Shown: positions 41,881-54,400, counted from the stretch's first letter. The stretch is DNA of 64,000 nt from Lasiosphaeria ovina (GCA_033439765.1 JAULSN010000006.1:2170001-2234000); one strand, 5' to 3'. The notes: generated by a model not told the origin, from the sequence alone. Numbers and translations are program-made.

Positions 41881-44800
41881 GGCTAATAGGCTTAGGAATC
41901 CCCAAACCTACGACCGTTATTATGGTAGACGATACCGAGGCGTCGTCTACTACCGTAAAACCTATAGCTAGAGGCAAGATTAAGATATAGAAGAAGCGGT
42001 CTTCGATAGAGGTTAACCCGTATCTTAACCTATATAAGTTTATAGACGAAGAAGACGTAAACTATTAGAAGAATATTACCGATACTATTTAGTAAGCTAG
42101 TACTTCTAGTCTTATAGAGGAACGGATTCTCCTACGTCTACCTTAGGCTACTCTTATTTAGGGCCCCCTACCTCTACGAGAAGATAAAGGGCTTATTAAG
42201 AAGCTTATTAAACCCGGTTCTGGTAGTAGACGTAAAAAAAAAGACGGCGAGTAGATAGATAACGAAGTACGTAATGAACTTTACCGAGTATAGTCAAAAA
42301 GCACGATAAAGGTTATGGGCTCGAGAAATCTAGTTATACTAAAGATATCGGAACTCGGCCCGGTATAGGTTATAGCATATCTCGGATTCCCTAACTACGG
42401 TATATTAGCTATATTTACTCTAATGGAGGGTATATTATGAATTCCCATATAGTAAGAGCGTTATATATAGGCTTTCTACTCTATATAGACTAAGCGACTT
42501 AAGTATAGAAAGTTAGCTAATATTTACTACTATAAGATTGGAGCTCTTTAGTAGTCTATAGAGAGAATAGTCTAACCGAGTTAGAGAGAAGTTTACTACG
42601 TCTCCTTTCCCGTTATAGTAAGTATTCGATCTTATTAATTAGTAACCCTCGGATAATTACTTTATAACCTTAGTCGACGAGATCGACCGCTCTCTATCTT
42701 ATAGGCTATTAGTCCTATTAAGAATGCTCGACCTATCGTCCCCGATACTAGATATACTAGACGAGAGCCGCGAAGTTTGTATGGTCGTAACTATAGTCCT
42801 TTACGTATACCGGGCTCTTAGATAGATGACGAAGGGCCTAGATTTCGACGGCGAAACTACTACGGTAGCCTAGGCGGAGTACGCCTAAGAGTTTCCAGTC
42901 GATAGCGGCGAAGATAGTTTATCGGGGCTTTTCGATACGGACCTTTTAGATCCCTCGCGGTTCCGCTACGATAAGCGCTCTAAAGAGGAACTCATAGAGT
43001 ACTACGGCGATAGGGCATACGACGCTATCCTAACCCGCTTCCTCGGCTATTCTAGGGAGGACTAGTAGCGTTCGATTACCCTACTCTACTACCTACGTAT
43101 ATTTTGGAATAGGCCCTCTATTTACTATAGATAAAAACGTAAGTAGGACTTTCTCCGTTAGTACTAGGCCGGCTATAAGACCGAAGATATACTCCGGAAG
43201 GTGGAAAATTACCAAAAAGATGAAAAGGCCAAGCGTCGGGCCGACTTCCTAATACTATACCGGGAGATCCAAAGCCAGTCTAGTATTACGGGAGAAATTG
43301 TAGACTCGTTACTAGCCGTCTAGTCGGAAAATCTAGATACCCTAGCTATTAGCGAGTTACGGAACGAAGTCTAGTTACGCCTAGAGCGCTATAGTATATA
43401 TATATCGTAGACGCCCGCTATCGATTATAGAGACTTCCAGGACTAGGATCCTAATATCGTTAAGTAATATATAGCTATTATCCTCGACTCTATGGCTCCG
43501 TTATATAGACCTTAACGTAACATCCGTCCCGAGGAGTTTATTCCGAACCCTTTCCTCGCGAGCTTTGCCGAAGGTACCGTACTAACCTTCCTCTAGGTAA
43601 CCTACGATACTACTAGCGGACCTATGAGTAGTAACGTACCTGCCGGTATGGAGGCGGGTGCCGATACTAATATCGCATTCTTATACGCTCTTTCAACCCT
43701 TACGGCCGGCCTCCTACTATAGAATGTTAATTTCGAAGAGGCCATAGACCTAGTAGGTTTGGAGGGCGAGGATCGGAAGACGTATATATTTAATAGCGAG
43801 AATACTCGTATTAGTAAAAAGGCTACCCGTAATCTCTCTAACGCCGTACGGCGGCGTATTAAGATCGTTCTCAAGATAAAGGGTAAGAATCCTACCGCTC
43901 AAACGCCGCTAGATAATAATAGGAACCTCCGGGAGGCATTTACCCTTATGCCTTACCAAATTACCGGTATATATATCTTTCCCCGTTATAGTCCTTACTC
44001 TATATAGAATAAGCACCCCTACCTTTATTCATACTAATACTAGGAAAAGAGGCTAAGATTATTAACGACTATATTAGTAGTCCTATCCCTTATTTTATAC
44101 TCGGAGTAGAAATGGGCTTGGGTAAGACGATCACCTTCGAACTAAGCTGGTATATCCGGGCCCGTTAGCTAAAGGAGGCCGTAGCCATAGCTATTCCTAG
44201 CGACTAGGAGCGTCGACGAATATACGGGCCTCACCTACTCGTTATACCCGGGGACTTAGTAGACGCTATAGTAGCCGATTACTAGAACGCTTTCCGCAGT
44301 ATCCGGGAATATATTATTATTAACTCTACCAGCCGCTCTAGTATCCTAGGCGCTATAGTCTATTCTAGTACTACCGACGTCGTTAAGTTCATACGGACTA
44401 TATACGATCGCCGGTATAATCCTAATATAAGTATCTTATAACTTTATTTCTTCGCCTTTCTATTCTATATAGACTAAGCTACTCCTAGCTATATTTACTC
44501 TATATGGACTAAGCTACTCTAGCTCGCCTACTAACTTTCGTTATAGATTATAGATATAACTATAGTCATAAGATACGAGCTCTTTACTAAACGCCTTCTA
44601 GAGTCCAAGGTAGTATTTAAGTTTATAGATAGTAAGGTCAGAACGGATATAGGTCTTGCTAAGCGTGCTAAGGCCTAGAGGACCACGATCGACTAGTATT
44701 ATACCCGTAAAGTCTTACTATATAGTTACGGACAGGCCTACGGGTTTACTCCGAAACGGGAAGCCGAAGAGGGCCGCTCCAGGAACGGGCTCGAAGAAGA

Positions 44801-47365
44801 TTAGATGAGCGATTCTAATAAGCCTCATACTATGGCTGGGGAAGAGAGCCAATCTCTATATGAGGTTGAGGCCTTCCTGAAGGCATATCGCCAGCGTCCC
44901 GTTACTGCTAACGTAGACTCGGCCACTACCGATCTATCGACCCCTCAAAGGAAACCCTTACCAAAAGCCCCGAAGGTCTCGATTAATAAGGCCGCTGCCG
45001 CTATTATGAGGGATATACGCCGTAGAAATGGCACCTACGAAGGTAGCGGTATTTTCGACCCAGCCTACGCGGATCCTAATAATAGTGAAACCGGTAGTAG
45101 GTCTGACTAGGACCGACGCCACGTACTCTTATTCGAGAAAAGGGATACGTAAATACTACGCCTATATTTCGAAAGCTAATATCTCCACGCTAGCGACGAA
45201 ATCCTATAGTAGTACGCCGAGAACCCGGATAAGATGCCAAGCAACTACTACCGTGAGTATAGCGTCGGCTTAGGGTGGTTCCTAATGGACCTCCTAAAGG
45301 CGGGTAAGTGGCCCGAGATGGGCCGCGTTACCTTTGACGAGGCTTATATACTCCGGAACCTAGACTCGACCTTTTATATCGGGGTACGCCTCGTACTAAC
45401 CTACGAGATGCTTCTAGTTATAGGTACCCCCTAGTTCAACGGTACCTACGATATCCTCGCCTACGCTAGCCTCTTTACTACCCGGTCCGGCTTGGATAAA
45501 TACTTCACCGGCGTCGCGGGGGGTGAGTATTCTATAGTAATAAAGGGTATAAAGTTATTAGAGGAGGTCGTCGAAAAAGGCTATATTAGTTTATAGCTAG
45601 TAGAAGATCGATCGTTCATTAACCGGTTATACGAGTAGGCCAATAAGGATCTTCCGCGTCGTTAGTAGTAGTATCTTCTACGCGGATACCGTAAGACGAT
45701 CGGCTTGAAAAAGAAAACGACCGCGGTAAGCATTTTCCTTTCGTCTTTCATTTCGCTATAGCGAATGAAAATACGACTACGTATCGGGGACCGGGATATC
45801 TACCCCGGTACTTCGCTCCCCGAATACCGTATCCGGACTATTGAACTCTTATTTTAGCTCGAAGATAAAAGCCTCTAGACTATATAATATCTTACTAGCG
45901 CCGCTATAAAGTTTATATATATAATATTAGACTTTATAGACCAAAACGACTCTTCTAAATTAGCGTAGACTAAAGATTAACGAACCCGCCGGCGTAAGCT
46001 ACTACGGGATATTAAAGAGGCGTTAAACCTCTAGGAAGGGAGAGAGGGCTCGATTATAATAGCTTTATATCGGATCCTCACCTTAATCTCCTTCGATATA
46101 CGGAATTATCGCCTACTATTCGATAAAGCCGTTTATAATCGCGACCCTCTAGTCAAGTTATCGAATAATAAGGTCTAAAAGTTATACGGTATTTCTAATA
46201 GGATAAGCTAGCCTTACCCTATATTACTAAAACCCCTAGGAAGTACGAAAACCGCTACTACTATTAAGATTCGTCTTAGCTCCGAGGACGTTAGAAAGCT
46301 AGCCTACCTCGATAAATTCGGAGGTATTTTCTAGTAATATATTTTATACGCTCCTCTAGGGTATACCCCGGTTAACGACCCTATCTATATAGTTTCGTAG
46401 GCGTATATTACGTTACCTATCCTATTAGAGGGTATTCGTCGAATTACCGAGAATAATACCGATAGTAACGGCCGCGTCCTAGTATTAATCGACTCTCCCT
46501 TTACGTAGTCGTAGGTCTATCTTTCCCCTTACTCTATATAGAATAAGCCGCCCGATAATTACTATAGCGTTATACTAACTTATATTTCTCTAGGGTAGTA
46601 GTTAGTCTTCTACGATTCTTAGGTTTAAATATACTCTTATTTATATCCGAACTCTCAGATAAGTAGCGGGTAAGTATAATAGCTAACTTCACGAACGACG
46701 AATTAATCATTTATACTATATTCTTAGGACTTTCTAATAATATTATAGGTATAAATCTATAGAAGTACTATAAGACCGGTATCGCTATAATATTTATATT
46801 TACTCCCTTACTACTACTATAGGCTATAAAGCGTATTTATCGCGTAGGGACTAAGCTACTAGTAGACTAGACAATTTTAAAGTTATCGGGCTTATATTAC
46901 GAGTTATAAGAGAGGAGCTTCTACTTGAAGTAGGCTCAGTTTATCGATACGTAAAGCTAATTATCTCCTAGATTATAGGGAGAAGTACGCGATATTATAT
47001 ATTTTGAGCTTGCTCGAGAGATTTAGGGAACTCTCTACTCGAAATATACCTAGGTCAAGTACGGAGAAGAACTCGTAATAATAATCGACTTCGAGGCCGC
47101 CTAGGTTCTACGATATACTAAGGCATACTCTATAGTCGCGTCTCTTATCTTCCAGATAATACGCGAAAGGATAAAGGACGAGGACTAGGATAACTTGGAC
47201 CTTTATCTCTATATACTATTAACTACGTTCCGGCCTCTAGTTATACTTTGGGAGTCTTCGGCGATAATATATACGGATATCGATAAGGCTATTAACCCTA
47301 CTAATATTTCTTAGGCCCGTATCTAGGAGGATATTCGACGCCTAGAGGAAATGGCTATAATTAAG

Positions 47366-47629
47366 TGTAAGGAAAGAGCACCCCAAGCACGTGCGCACAC
47401 CTTTGTGTGCGCCCACCACCTGTCACCAACTGGCCAGACCACTGCCAGTTGGCACAGCTACTGCCGTCATAAGGAACGGAGCCCCTGAGCATGTATATAA
47501 GCAGCGGCCCTCGCCCACCTTCCTTTACGAGGGCCAGGTTGAAGTCTTACACCAATGCCACTCATTGCTCGCCCTTCTTCTTGCCTATATTATGACCACC
47601 TTGATCAGGCGTACCTGCCCTCTCTTATA
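47366..47629 (+). repeat. 5' LTR, 264 bp
   Basis: Starts TGTAAGGAAAGAGCACC. It contains a TATA-like GTATATAAGC (about 47,492-47,501) that probably drives transcription. CpA content is much higher than in the internal region. Confidence 0.95.
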
Positions 47630-47673
47630 ATTCTTCAACCTCCCTACCACCGGTAACGATCGAGCCGGTCACC

Positions 47674-48873
47674 ATGGCAGGCAACACTCGTGGAAAGGGG
47701 AGAGCCACTCCTCAGGCCAGTTCAACCCAACAAGCGACCCTCGAGGATTTGAACGACCCCGTATAGGACTCTCCTACGCCCTCTACTAGCATGGATCCCC
47801 AGCAGTTCCAAGCCTTGATATTGTAGGCGATAACCAACTTTTCTACCGGCCTAGGCAACCTTAGAACTACTCTGGCTAACCTAGGACCGCAGGGAGGGCC
47901 CCCTAGATTGAAGGATGATCGCCCTCCCTCCTACGCAGTCGGCAAGCTCAAGCTCGACGCCTCCCTCCAGGATAAGGAAGACTAGCTCCTAGCCACCGAA
48001 TAAGGAAACGCAACCCGCCTAGACCGACCTCAATAGCTCCAAGTCCAGTGGGCCAGCACTTGGATGGAGCCAGAAGCGTAGCAGCAGTAGCGGGCCTACC
48101 AGAAGCAGCTCCACGAAGGGGACTTCGAGCGGATTACCTAGTAGGAGTTCAAAGAATACGTTAATACGGACTACCTCGGTAGTAAATCCGGCGAAGTACA
48201 AGTATATAAAGAATGGCTAGCATATACTCAACGCGGCCGGTCCCCTCAGGAATTCTACCGCGAATGGTCTACGCTAGTGAGGCACCTGCCGGATATGGAC
48301 ATCAATACCACCTTTATGGCCCGGGACTATTGGATTAAACTTGACCGCTTCTACTATAATCGATATGCCGAGGCCGTCCCTAACGTTACCTCGGTAAAGG
48401 AGTGCGCTGAGTGGTGTGAGCGGATCTGGCTCGCCCGGGCCTACCTAAGGAACGGTAACGATAAAGAAACGTACCGGAAAAGGCTGGGCTCCCCCACTAG
48501 CCTTAGCGAGGCCCGAAAACTACACCGTACGACGGAGGAACCGTACTCCGGACCCCGCTATGACAAAGCCCGGATTCAACGCAGGGAGCTTCGGGGCTCC
48601 CCCATACCAGACCAACCCGTTGCCTACGCCCCACCCGCCACTAGGCCGAACGCCCAGGCACCGCTCCGCGCCAGGGAGCCTCCTATATGCTACAACTATG
48701 GTAAAGTAGGGCATGTGCAACGCCAGTGCACCCTCCCGCCTCGGCGCCCTACGGCCGTACCAGGCCCGGACGCTAAGGTCCAGAGAATCGAGGTAGGGGA
48801 CTACGGAGACCTCGAGGACCCGTACCCGGAACCCTCTAACTCCGAAGACGACTCGGGAAACGGGAGCTGGTAG
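47674..48873 (+). pseudogene. Gypsy gag with zinc knuckle
   Basis: Starts MAGNTRGKGRATPQASS. Structural capsid sequence includes a retrotransposon gag motif around WLAYTQRGRSPQEFYREW (about 48,213-48,266). The zinc knuckle is CYNYGKVGHVQRQC (about 48,690), a CCHC motif with its second Cys changed to Tyr. Stops before 48,180 are all TAG. The last 198 codons are open. It ends at 48873; pol continues in the -1 frame relative to gag. Confidence 0.85.
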
Positions 48874-48959
48874 ACGATAACCCCGATCGATCTACCCAGG
48901 CCATCTACGACGGGGTAAAACCAGGCCCTACCTTCACTATCTAAGGTAGCACTCGCTCC

Positions 48960-51900
48960 TGGCGCCGTGGCCAGAAGGCCGTACTACTAACGGTGGTCAT
49001 TGATGCCGATACGGGGGCCCAAGTTAATTGCGTAGATTACCGGTTCTGCCGGGTACATCATATCCCTATGCTCCCGGAGGCCGAAGGCCTCGACCTACCG
49101 TAGCTTATTAACCCTGACGGTAGCCGGATCAAGAACCACGGTATTTTCCACCTTACTCTCCAACTTACTGATATATACGGGAACCCCCGTACCGTATCTC
49201 AATTCTTCTACGGGGTCAAGCGGCCAAAGGGGGCCCCACCAATACTATGGGGGAACCCGGGTATGGGATTAGAGGGCGTGGTTCTTCATACCGCCCTCAA
49301 CGCCTTCGAATGGGGCCGTTACTCGGAGATCCTACCGGGGGAATTCGCCCGAGACGTCCTTGACGGCGTACCCGCCTTTACGGCTATAGTCTCTAACGTG
49401 GTTATCGGGCCCGAGGAGGACCATATCGATACCCTCGACGGCCCGATATAGGAGCTAAACCTAGAACCTTTGCCCCCGGAGCTCGTACACCGCTTAGCCG
49501 TCTTCTCGGAATAAGTATCTCGGGAGCCTAATACCCTTAAAGGAGCCGAGTACTGTATCGATCTTATGGAGGGGTCTACACCGCCGTAGGGCCATATTTA
49601 TCCCCTTGGTCAAGCCCAATTGGACGAACTAGCTCTCTATATCTAGGAGAACCTCGCTAACGGCCGTATCGTGGAAAGCAGTAGCCCTGCCGGAGCCCCA
49701 GTTATTTTCGTCCCTAAGAAGGATGGAACTATACGCTTATACGTCGACTACCGGGGCCTAAATAAGATTACTATTAAGAACCGGTACCCTCTACTACTTA
49801 TTAGCGACCTTATGGACCGCCTTACAGGTGCCCGGTTCTTTACCAAGCTCGACCTCAAGGATGCCTACCACCGGATCCGGATCCGCAAGACCGATTAATA
49901 GAAGACAGCCTTCAAGACCCGCTATAGCCAATTCGAATATACTATTATACCGTTCGGCTTGACTAACGCGCCGGCCACCTTCTAAGCCTATATTAATAGG
50001 GCCTTAGCCGGCCTAGTAGATATATTTTATATCGTCTACCTCGATAATATCCTTATCTACTCTACCACCTATAAGGAGCATACCCGCTATATCCTAGAGG
50101 TGCTCGACCGTCTCGAACAAGCCCAGCTCTTCGCTAAACGGTCAAAATACTCCTTCTACCAGGACCAAGTCGAGTTCCTAGGCTTTATTATTAACCACCA
50201 AGGTATCTTAATAGACCTCGAGCGGGTTAAGGTAATCCAAGAATGGCCCGTACCCTAGTTAATACGAGAGATATAAGTCTTCCTCGGATTCGCCAACTTC
50301 TACCGCCGGTTTATCTAGGGGTATTCTAGGATTATAGCCCCCATTACCGTACTATTAAAAGGAGAGGCCACTAACCCTTTCCGATGGCCACTAGAGGCCG
50401 ATGCCGCCTTCAACCACCTCAAAGCAGCGTTTAGTTAAGTAGGTTTCCTTACCTACTAGGATCCAACCCGCCAGACTAGAGTCGAGACCGATACTAGTAA
50501 TAAGGCGATCTCCGGGATCCTCTTATAGCTAGTCGACTCTTAATAGCGTCCCATAGCCTACTAGTTAAGGAAGCTCACCGATACTAAGCTCCGGTGGGCC
50601 ACCGGGCAGAAGGAACTCATCGCTATTATCGAGTCCCTCGAGTACTGGGGCTACTACCTAGGCGGTACCGACTAGAGGTTCGTGGTTCTCACCGATTACG
50701 AGGCCTTAAAAGGGGTAATTGCAGCCCCAGCCCGAGACCTCAAGGGCCGCTTAGCTAGATAGGTATACCGCCTATCTCCTTTCGATTTCGACCTCGAATA
50801 TCGACCTAGGGCTACTAACCCCGCCGACCCCCTTTTAAGAAGACCGGACTATATAGTAGGAGAGATTACCTACGACGATATATTACCTACCTTAATGAAG
50901 AAGCTATAGTTGGCTAGGGAGTTACTAGTAATAGTGAGGGCAATCGTGGCCTAGATTAAGGCCGGGGTATAGAGGAAGTCGTACTCCCGGAAGTACCGTA
51001 GAGCGGTGAGACGAGTTGAATAGACCCTTTAATGTCCTCGAGTTAAAGGTATGGCTAGGGTTTCGGCTGTAACGCGCTTTGCCCTCGGGGCCACCGGACG
51101 TATGGCGTTTGATAAAGCGGAGCCCCGGGAAAGGAGCTACTAGCGGGATGGAAGTACCCCGACGGAGGGGCTGGGACGCCGTACTAGGAGAACTACTACG
51201 GACTCGCTAGAGTAGACGATCTCGCCGGGGCGGTTAGATTAGAGGGTCGAGGGGTAACTAAAGCTAGACGCTCAGGGTGCCGACCTGTTGATTCCTTATA
51301 CGGTTGCGGTAGAGGTTTGCGCCGGTAAGGCAGCTGAGGAATAGGATCCTAGGCATAGATTCTACAGGTCGATTATCGCCCTATAGAAAGGGGATCTCGA
51401 ATATAGAAGCCGTATTAAGGAGGTGCTCGAGGATTAAAGAAACGCGGGTACTAGGCCCATAGGGAAACCAGGGAATAATAATATAAGGCGTATGGGTACT
51501 GGGTTCCAGGGCAGGCTAGGAAACGATAGCGTTGATAATGAGGGGGCCCTCCGATATAAAGGCAGGCTGGTGATCCCAGTAGCGCCAGCAGTACGAAGAG
51601 AGCTGATACGCTTATACTATGATAACCCTAGAGCCGGGCATTTTGGGAGCTATAAGATAGTAGACCTATTAAAGCGAAGATTCTACTAGGAAAATCTAGA
51701 CGTAGAAGTACAAGCTTATATAAAATAGTACTAGGTATACCTCGGTAACCGATAACTAAGGCACAAGCTATACGGGAAGCTCAGCTCCCTACCGCTACCT
51801 ACCCAACCTTTCGAAGAGATTAGCCTAGATTTCATTACGAAGCTACCCCCTTACTAGTATAAGGACCGTATCGTAGATACCATCCTAGTAGTTATAGACC

Positions 51901-52880
51901 GGTTTACGAAAACCGCGCTCTTTATCCCAACTACTATTACGGTTACGGTAGCCGAGTTAGCCCAGCTACTCTACGAGTATATGGAATGCCGATTTGGTAT
52001 ACTAATAGGTATAGTCTCCGACTGAGATTCCCTATTAACTAGTAATTTCTGGGTGGAGCTCTCTAAAGCTCGCCAAGTTAAGCAGAGGCTCTCAATAGCC
52101 TACCACCCGCAGACCGATGGCCAGTCGGAACGAATACACTAAAGCCTACAGCACTATTTAAGGTGCTTTACCGACGAAGAGGCCTAGTGGGCACCACTAC
52201 TCCACGAAGCGGAGTTTGCGTACAACAATAGCGTATACGCAACCATCGGAGCGAGCCCGTTCGAGGCCCTGTACGGCTATAATCCTCGGATGGCGTATTA
52301 CGTACCCTCTACACAGCTGAAGGTGCAAGGGGTTCACGAGCGGCTAAGTAAGCTAGTACACCTAAGGGAGAGGTTGTACCACTACTAGTAGAAGGTAGTG
52401 GACTCCTAGAAGAAATACTACGACGTACGATACTAGTGGATCGAATTCGAAGTAGGAGAGATAGTTGGACTCTCTATATAGAATTTCCGATTTAAGGTAG
52501 GAAGGAAGCTAGTACCAAGGTTCATCCTAGTCAAGATCACGGAAAGGATCGGCATGCAGGCATACCGGGTCGAACTACCAGCCAAGTACGCCCGGCTCTA
52601 TAATGTCTTCCTAGTCTCCCTATTAGAAAAGTGGTCGGTAGCCGAAGGCTAGAAGGTACTACTACTACTAGAGCTAGTAGAAGGAGAGGAGGAGTAGGAA
52701 GTAGAAGATATCGTGGAATATAAGGATGAAGGAGAACGAAAAAGGTTCCTAGTCAAATAGGCAGGCTGGCCAGTAGAATACAATACCTGGGAACCTAGGG
52801 AATACTTGGCCAACGTATAGAAGGTGCTGTAACGATACGAGAAAAAAGCAAAACAAAGGCATAGGAAGTGGAATGACTAA
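48960..52880 (+). pseudogene. Gypsy pol polyprotein: protease, RT, RNase H, integrase, chromodomain
   Basis: Domains in order: aspartic protease at about 48,990 (VVIDADTGAQVNCVD); reverse transcriptase at 49,671-50,250 with [37 protein letters not shown] and a decayed YLDNILIYS; RNase H at about 50,460-50,830 with VLTDYEALKG; integrase at 51,580-52,300 with AGHFG, ISLDFITKLP, VIDRFTKTALFIP and YHPQTDGQSERIH; and a C-terminal chromodomain at about 52,700-52,830 with FLVK, AGWP and YNTWEPREYL. The chromodomain directs insertion towards marked chromatin in this lineage. Many TAG codons interrupt every domain, so it is not functional. Confidence 0.9.
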
Positions 52881-52932
52881 AAAGTCATTAATCCACGAGC
52901 ACGACCCGCAGGCCGTGCCCATGAACCAAGAT

Positions 52933-53003
52933 GCCCCGAGGAGGATTCGAACCCCCGACCTCTAGCAAAGATACTAGGGTATTAACCACTATACTACCGC
53001 GGC
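52933..53003 (-). ncRNA. tRNA-like sequence inside the Gypsy element
   Basis: The minus strand (GCCGCGG...TCGGGGC) folds like a tRNA: acceptor stem with one G:G mismatch, D stem GTAT/ATAC, and T arm GGGGG-TTCGAAT-CCTCC with the standard T loop. The anticodon arm (CTAGTATCTTTGCTAG) is irregular, with a 6- or 8-nt loop, so no anticodon can be assigned. The D arm GTATAGTGGTTAATAC resembles tRNA-Asp/Glu types. It sits between the pol stop and the polypurine tract. Confidence 0.65.
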
Positions 53004-53083
53004 GCTTTTGCTCTTATTGGAGGAAGAACAATAGACAAGGTTCAAAATCGACGAGGACGTCGATCTACGGGGGGGGGGATAGT

Positions 53084-53347
53084 TGTAAGGAAAGAGCACC
53101 CCAAGCACGTGCGCACACCTTTGTGTGCGCCCACCACCTATCACCAACTGGCCAGACCACTGCCAGTTGGCATAGCTACTGCCGTCACAAGGAACGGAGC
53201 CCCTGAGCATGTATATAAGCAGCGGCCCTCGCCCACCTTCCTTTGCGAGGGCCAGGTTGAAGTCTTACACTAATGCCACTCATTGCTCGCCCTTCTTCTT
53301 GCCTACATTGTGACCACCTTGATCAGGCGTACCTGCCCTCTCTTACA
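53084..53347 (+). repeat. 3' LTR, 264 bp
   Basis: Same length as the 5' LTR with 8 transition differences and intact TG...CA ends. Confidence 0.95.
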
Positions 53348-54197
53348 TAAGCGCGTAGACCTATAGCAGCTTTACGATTATATCTTCTAGAAAATACTAT
53401 CTAAAAACCATCCGACGGCGATACCTCAGGCCTAGAAGATAACTATAAGCTTCGAGACCCCCTACTAATACGACGATAAGGTAGATAGAGATAAGAAGAA
53501 GGATAATAAATCTAGCGGGGACGAAAACCCTAGTATATAGGGATCGGGTACGTAGGGAGGTATATATTACGTCCTTATCGTACCCTTTATTAGTCTATAT
53601 AGACTAAGGAGCCCGTTACCAGGGCCGTTCTATTATCGTTACTAACGCGTAATATAGAAGGGCTATAGAAGGAGTAACGATAGAATAGGAGTAAGCGTAA
53701 GAGGAAGTAGAAGGTAAAGGCGCCAGACCGCGCTACGCTAGACTCCGACCATCTAGGCTTCTACAAGTTACTCGAAGTACTACTAACGGCTAGCTCTACC
53801 GATATTACCAAAGTATATAAGAGGCTCTCGTTAATTTATTACCCAGATAGGCCTACCGGGTCTACCGAGGCCTTTTAGTAGTTAGGGCAAGCTTATAACG
53901 TTCTATATAATATAAACCTACGGGCTCTATATGATATGGGCTATACCCCTAGAGGCTATAGTGCTCCACCGTCGGAAAAACCATAACCTAGTATATCGGG
54001 AAGCAATTAGTAGTAACCCCATAGCTAGGCGGACGCGTAGAACGGAGGTCCGGCGGCGGGCGTAGGAGAAGAAGCCTCCGCGGGCAAGCGAAAGCGCCCG
54101 GAGACTGCGGAGTTAGGATAGGAGTCTGAAGGCCCTATAGTGGGGAGTGATAATAGCGATCATAATAATACGCCAAGCCCGAAGCGAGGTAGGGGCG

Positions 54198-54269
54198 GTA
54201 GGGGCTCGAGGGGTAGTAGGGGCTCGAGGGGTAGTAGGGGCTCGAGGGGCGGTAGGGGCTCGAGGGGCG
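54198..54269 (+). repeat. 18-bp tandem repeat, four copies, coding an RG-rich tail
   Basis: The unit GTAGGGGCTCGAGGGGTA (or ending CG) occurs four times in a row. In frame it codes Arg-Gly-Ser motifs at the end of the J-domain relic. It keeps its G-rich sequence because it has few CpA or TpG sites. Confidence 0.9.
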
Positions 54270-54400
54270 GTAGTTGAGTAATGGCGTTGCTCTACTAGAT
54301 AGGGCAATTGGCCGCCGTAGTTTGAGAATTAGTCAACTCGGACGGAGTAGCTCCTTAATACCTAGTAGTCCATATAGAGTAACCGGTCCTTTCGTTATAT

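Larger units (their letters stand above)
47366..53347 (+). mobile_element. Full-length Ty3/Gypsy LTR retrotransposon, chromodomain type
   Basis: The element is 5,982 bp long with 264-bp LTRs, TG...CA ends (CA became TA at the 5' copy), and a 4-bp target duplication TAAG (47362-47365 and 53348-53351). A G-rich polypurine tract (GGGGGGGGGGATAG) precedes the 3' LTR. Gag and pol are recognisable and broken by TAG codons. The pol order protease, RT, RNase H, integrase and chromodomain identifies Ty3/Gypsy. The two LTRs differ at 8 sites, all transitions. Confidence 0.95.
41922..54400 (+). pseudogene. SNF2-type ATPase/helicase relic, split by a Gypsy element, with J-domain and RG-rich tail downstream
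   Basis: The relic runs from the ATG at 41922 to 47365 and resumes at 53348 beyond the inserted retrotransposon. Motif I is GVEMGLGKTIT (about 44,105), followed by HLLVIPGDLVDAIV in the Ia region. Motif II appears as FDEAYILRN near 45,336, with His of DEAH changed to Tyr. Motif III is LLVIGTP (about 45,412). Near 46,800-46,870 IKRIYRVGTK resembles motif VI. Five or more predicted introns carry a shared internal motif (see findings). After the insertion, a J-domain occurs at about 53,750-53,945: FYKLLEVLLTAS, then YYPDRP in place of HPD, and NLRALYDMGY. A Lys/Arg-rich segment and an RG-rich repeat follow. Whether the ATPase and J-domain form one protein is inferred from the continuous direction and lack of an intervening start. 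Confidence 0.65.

Noticed and set aside
52931..53206. 91-codon ORF starting MPRGGFEPPTSS
   Set aside because: It is the translation of the antisense of a tRNA-like sequence plus LTR, a well-known false gene type.
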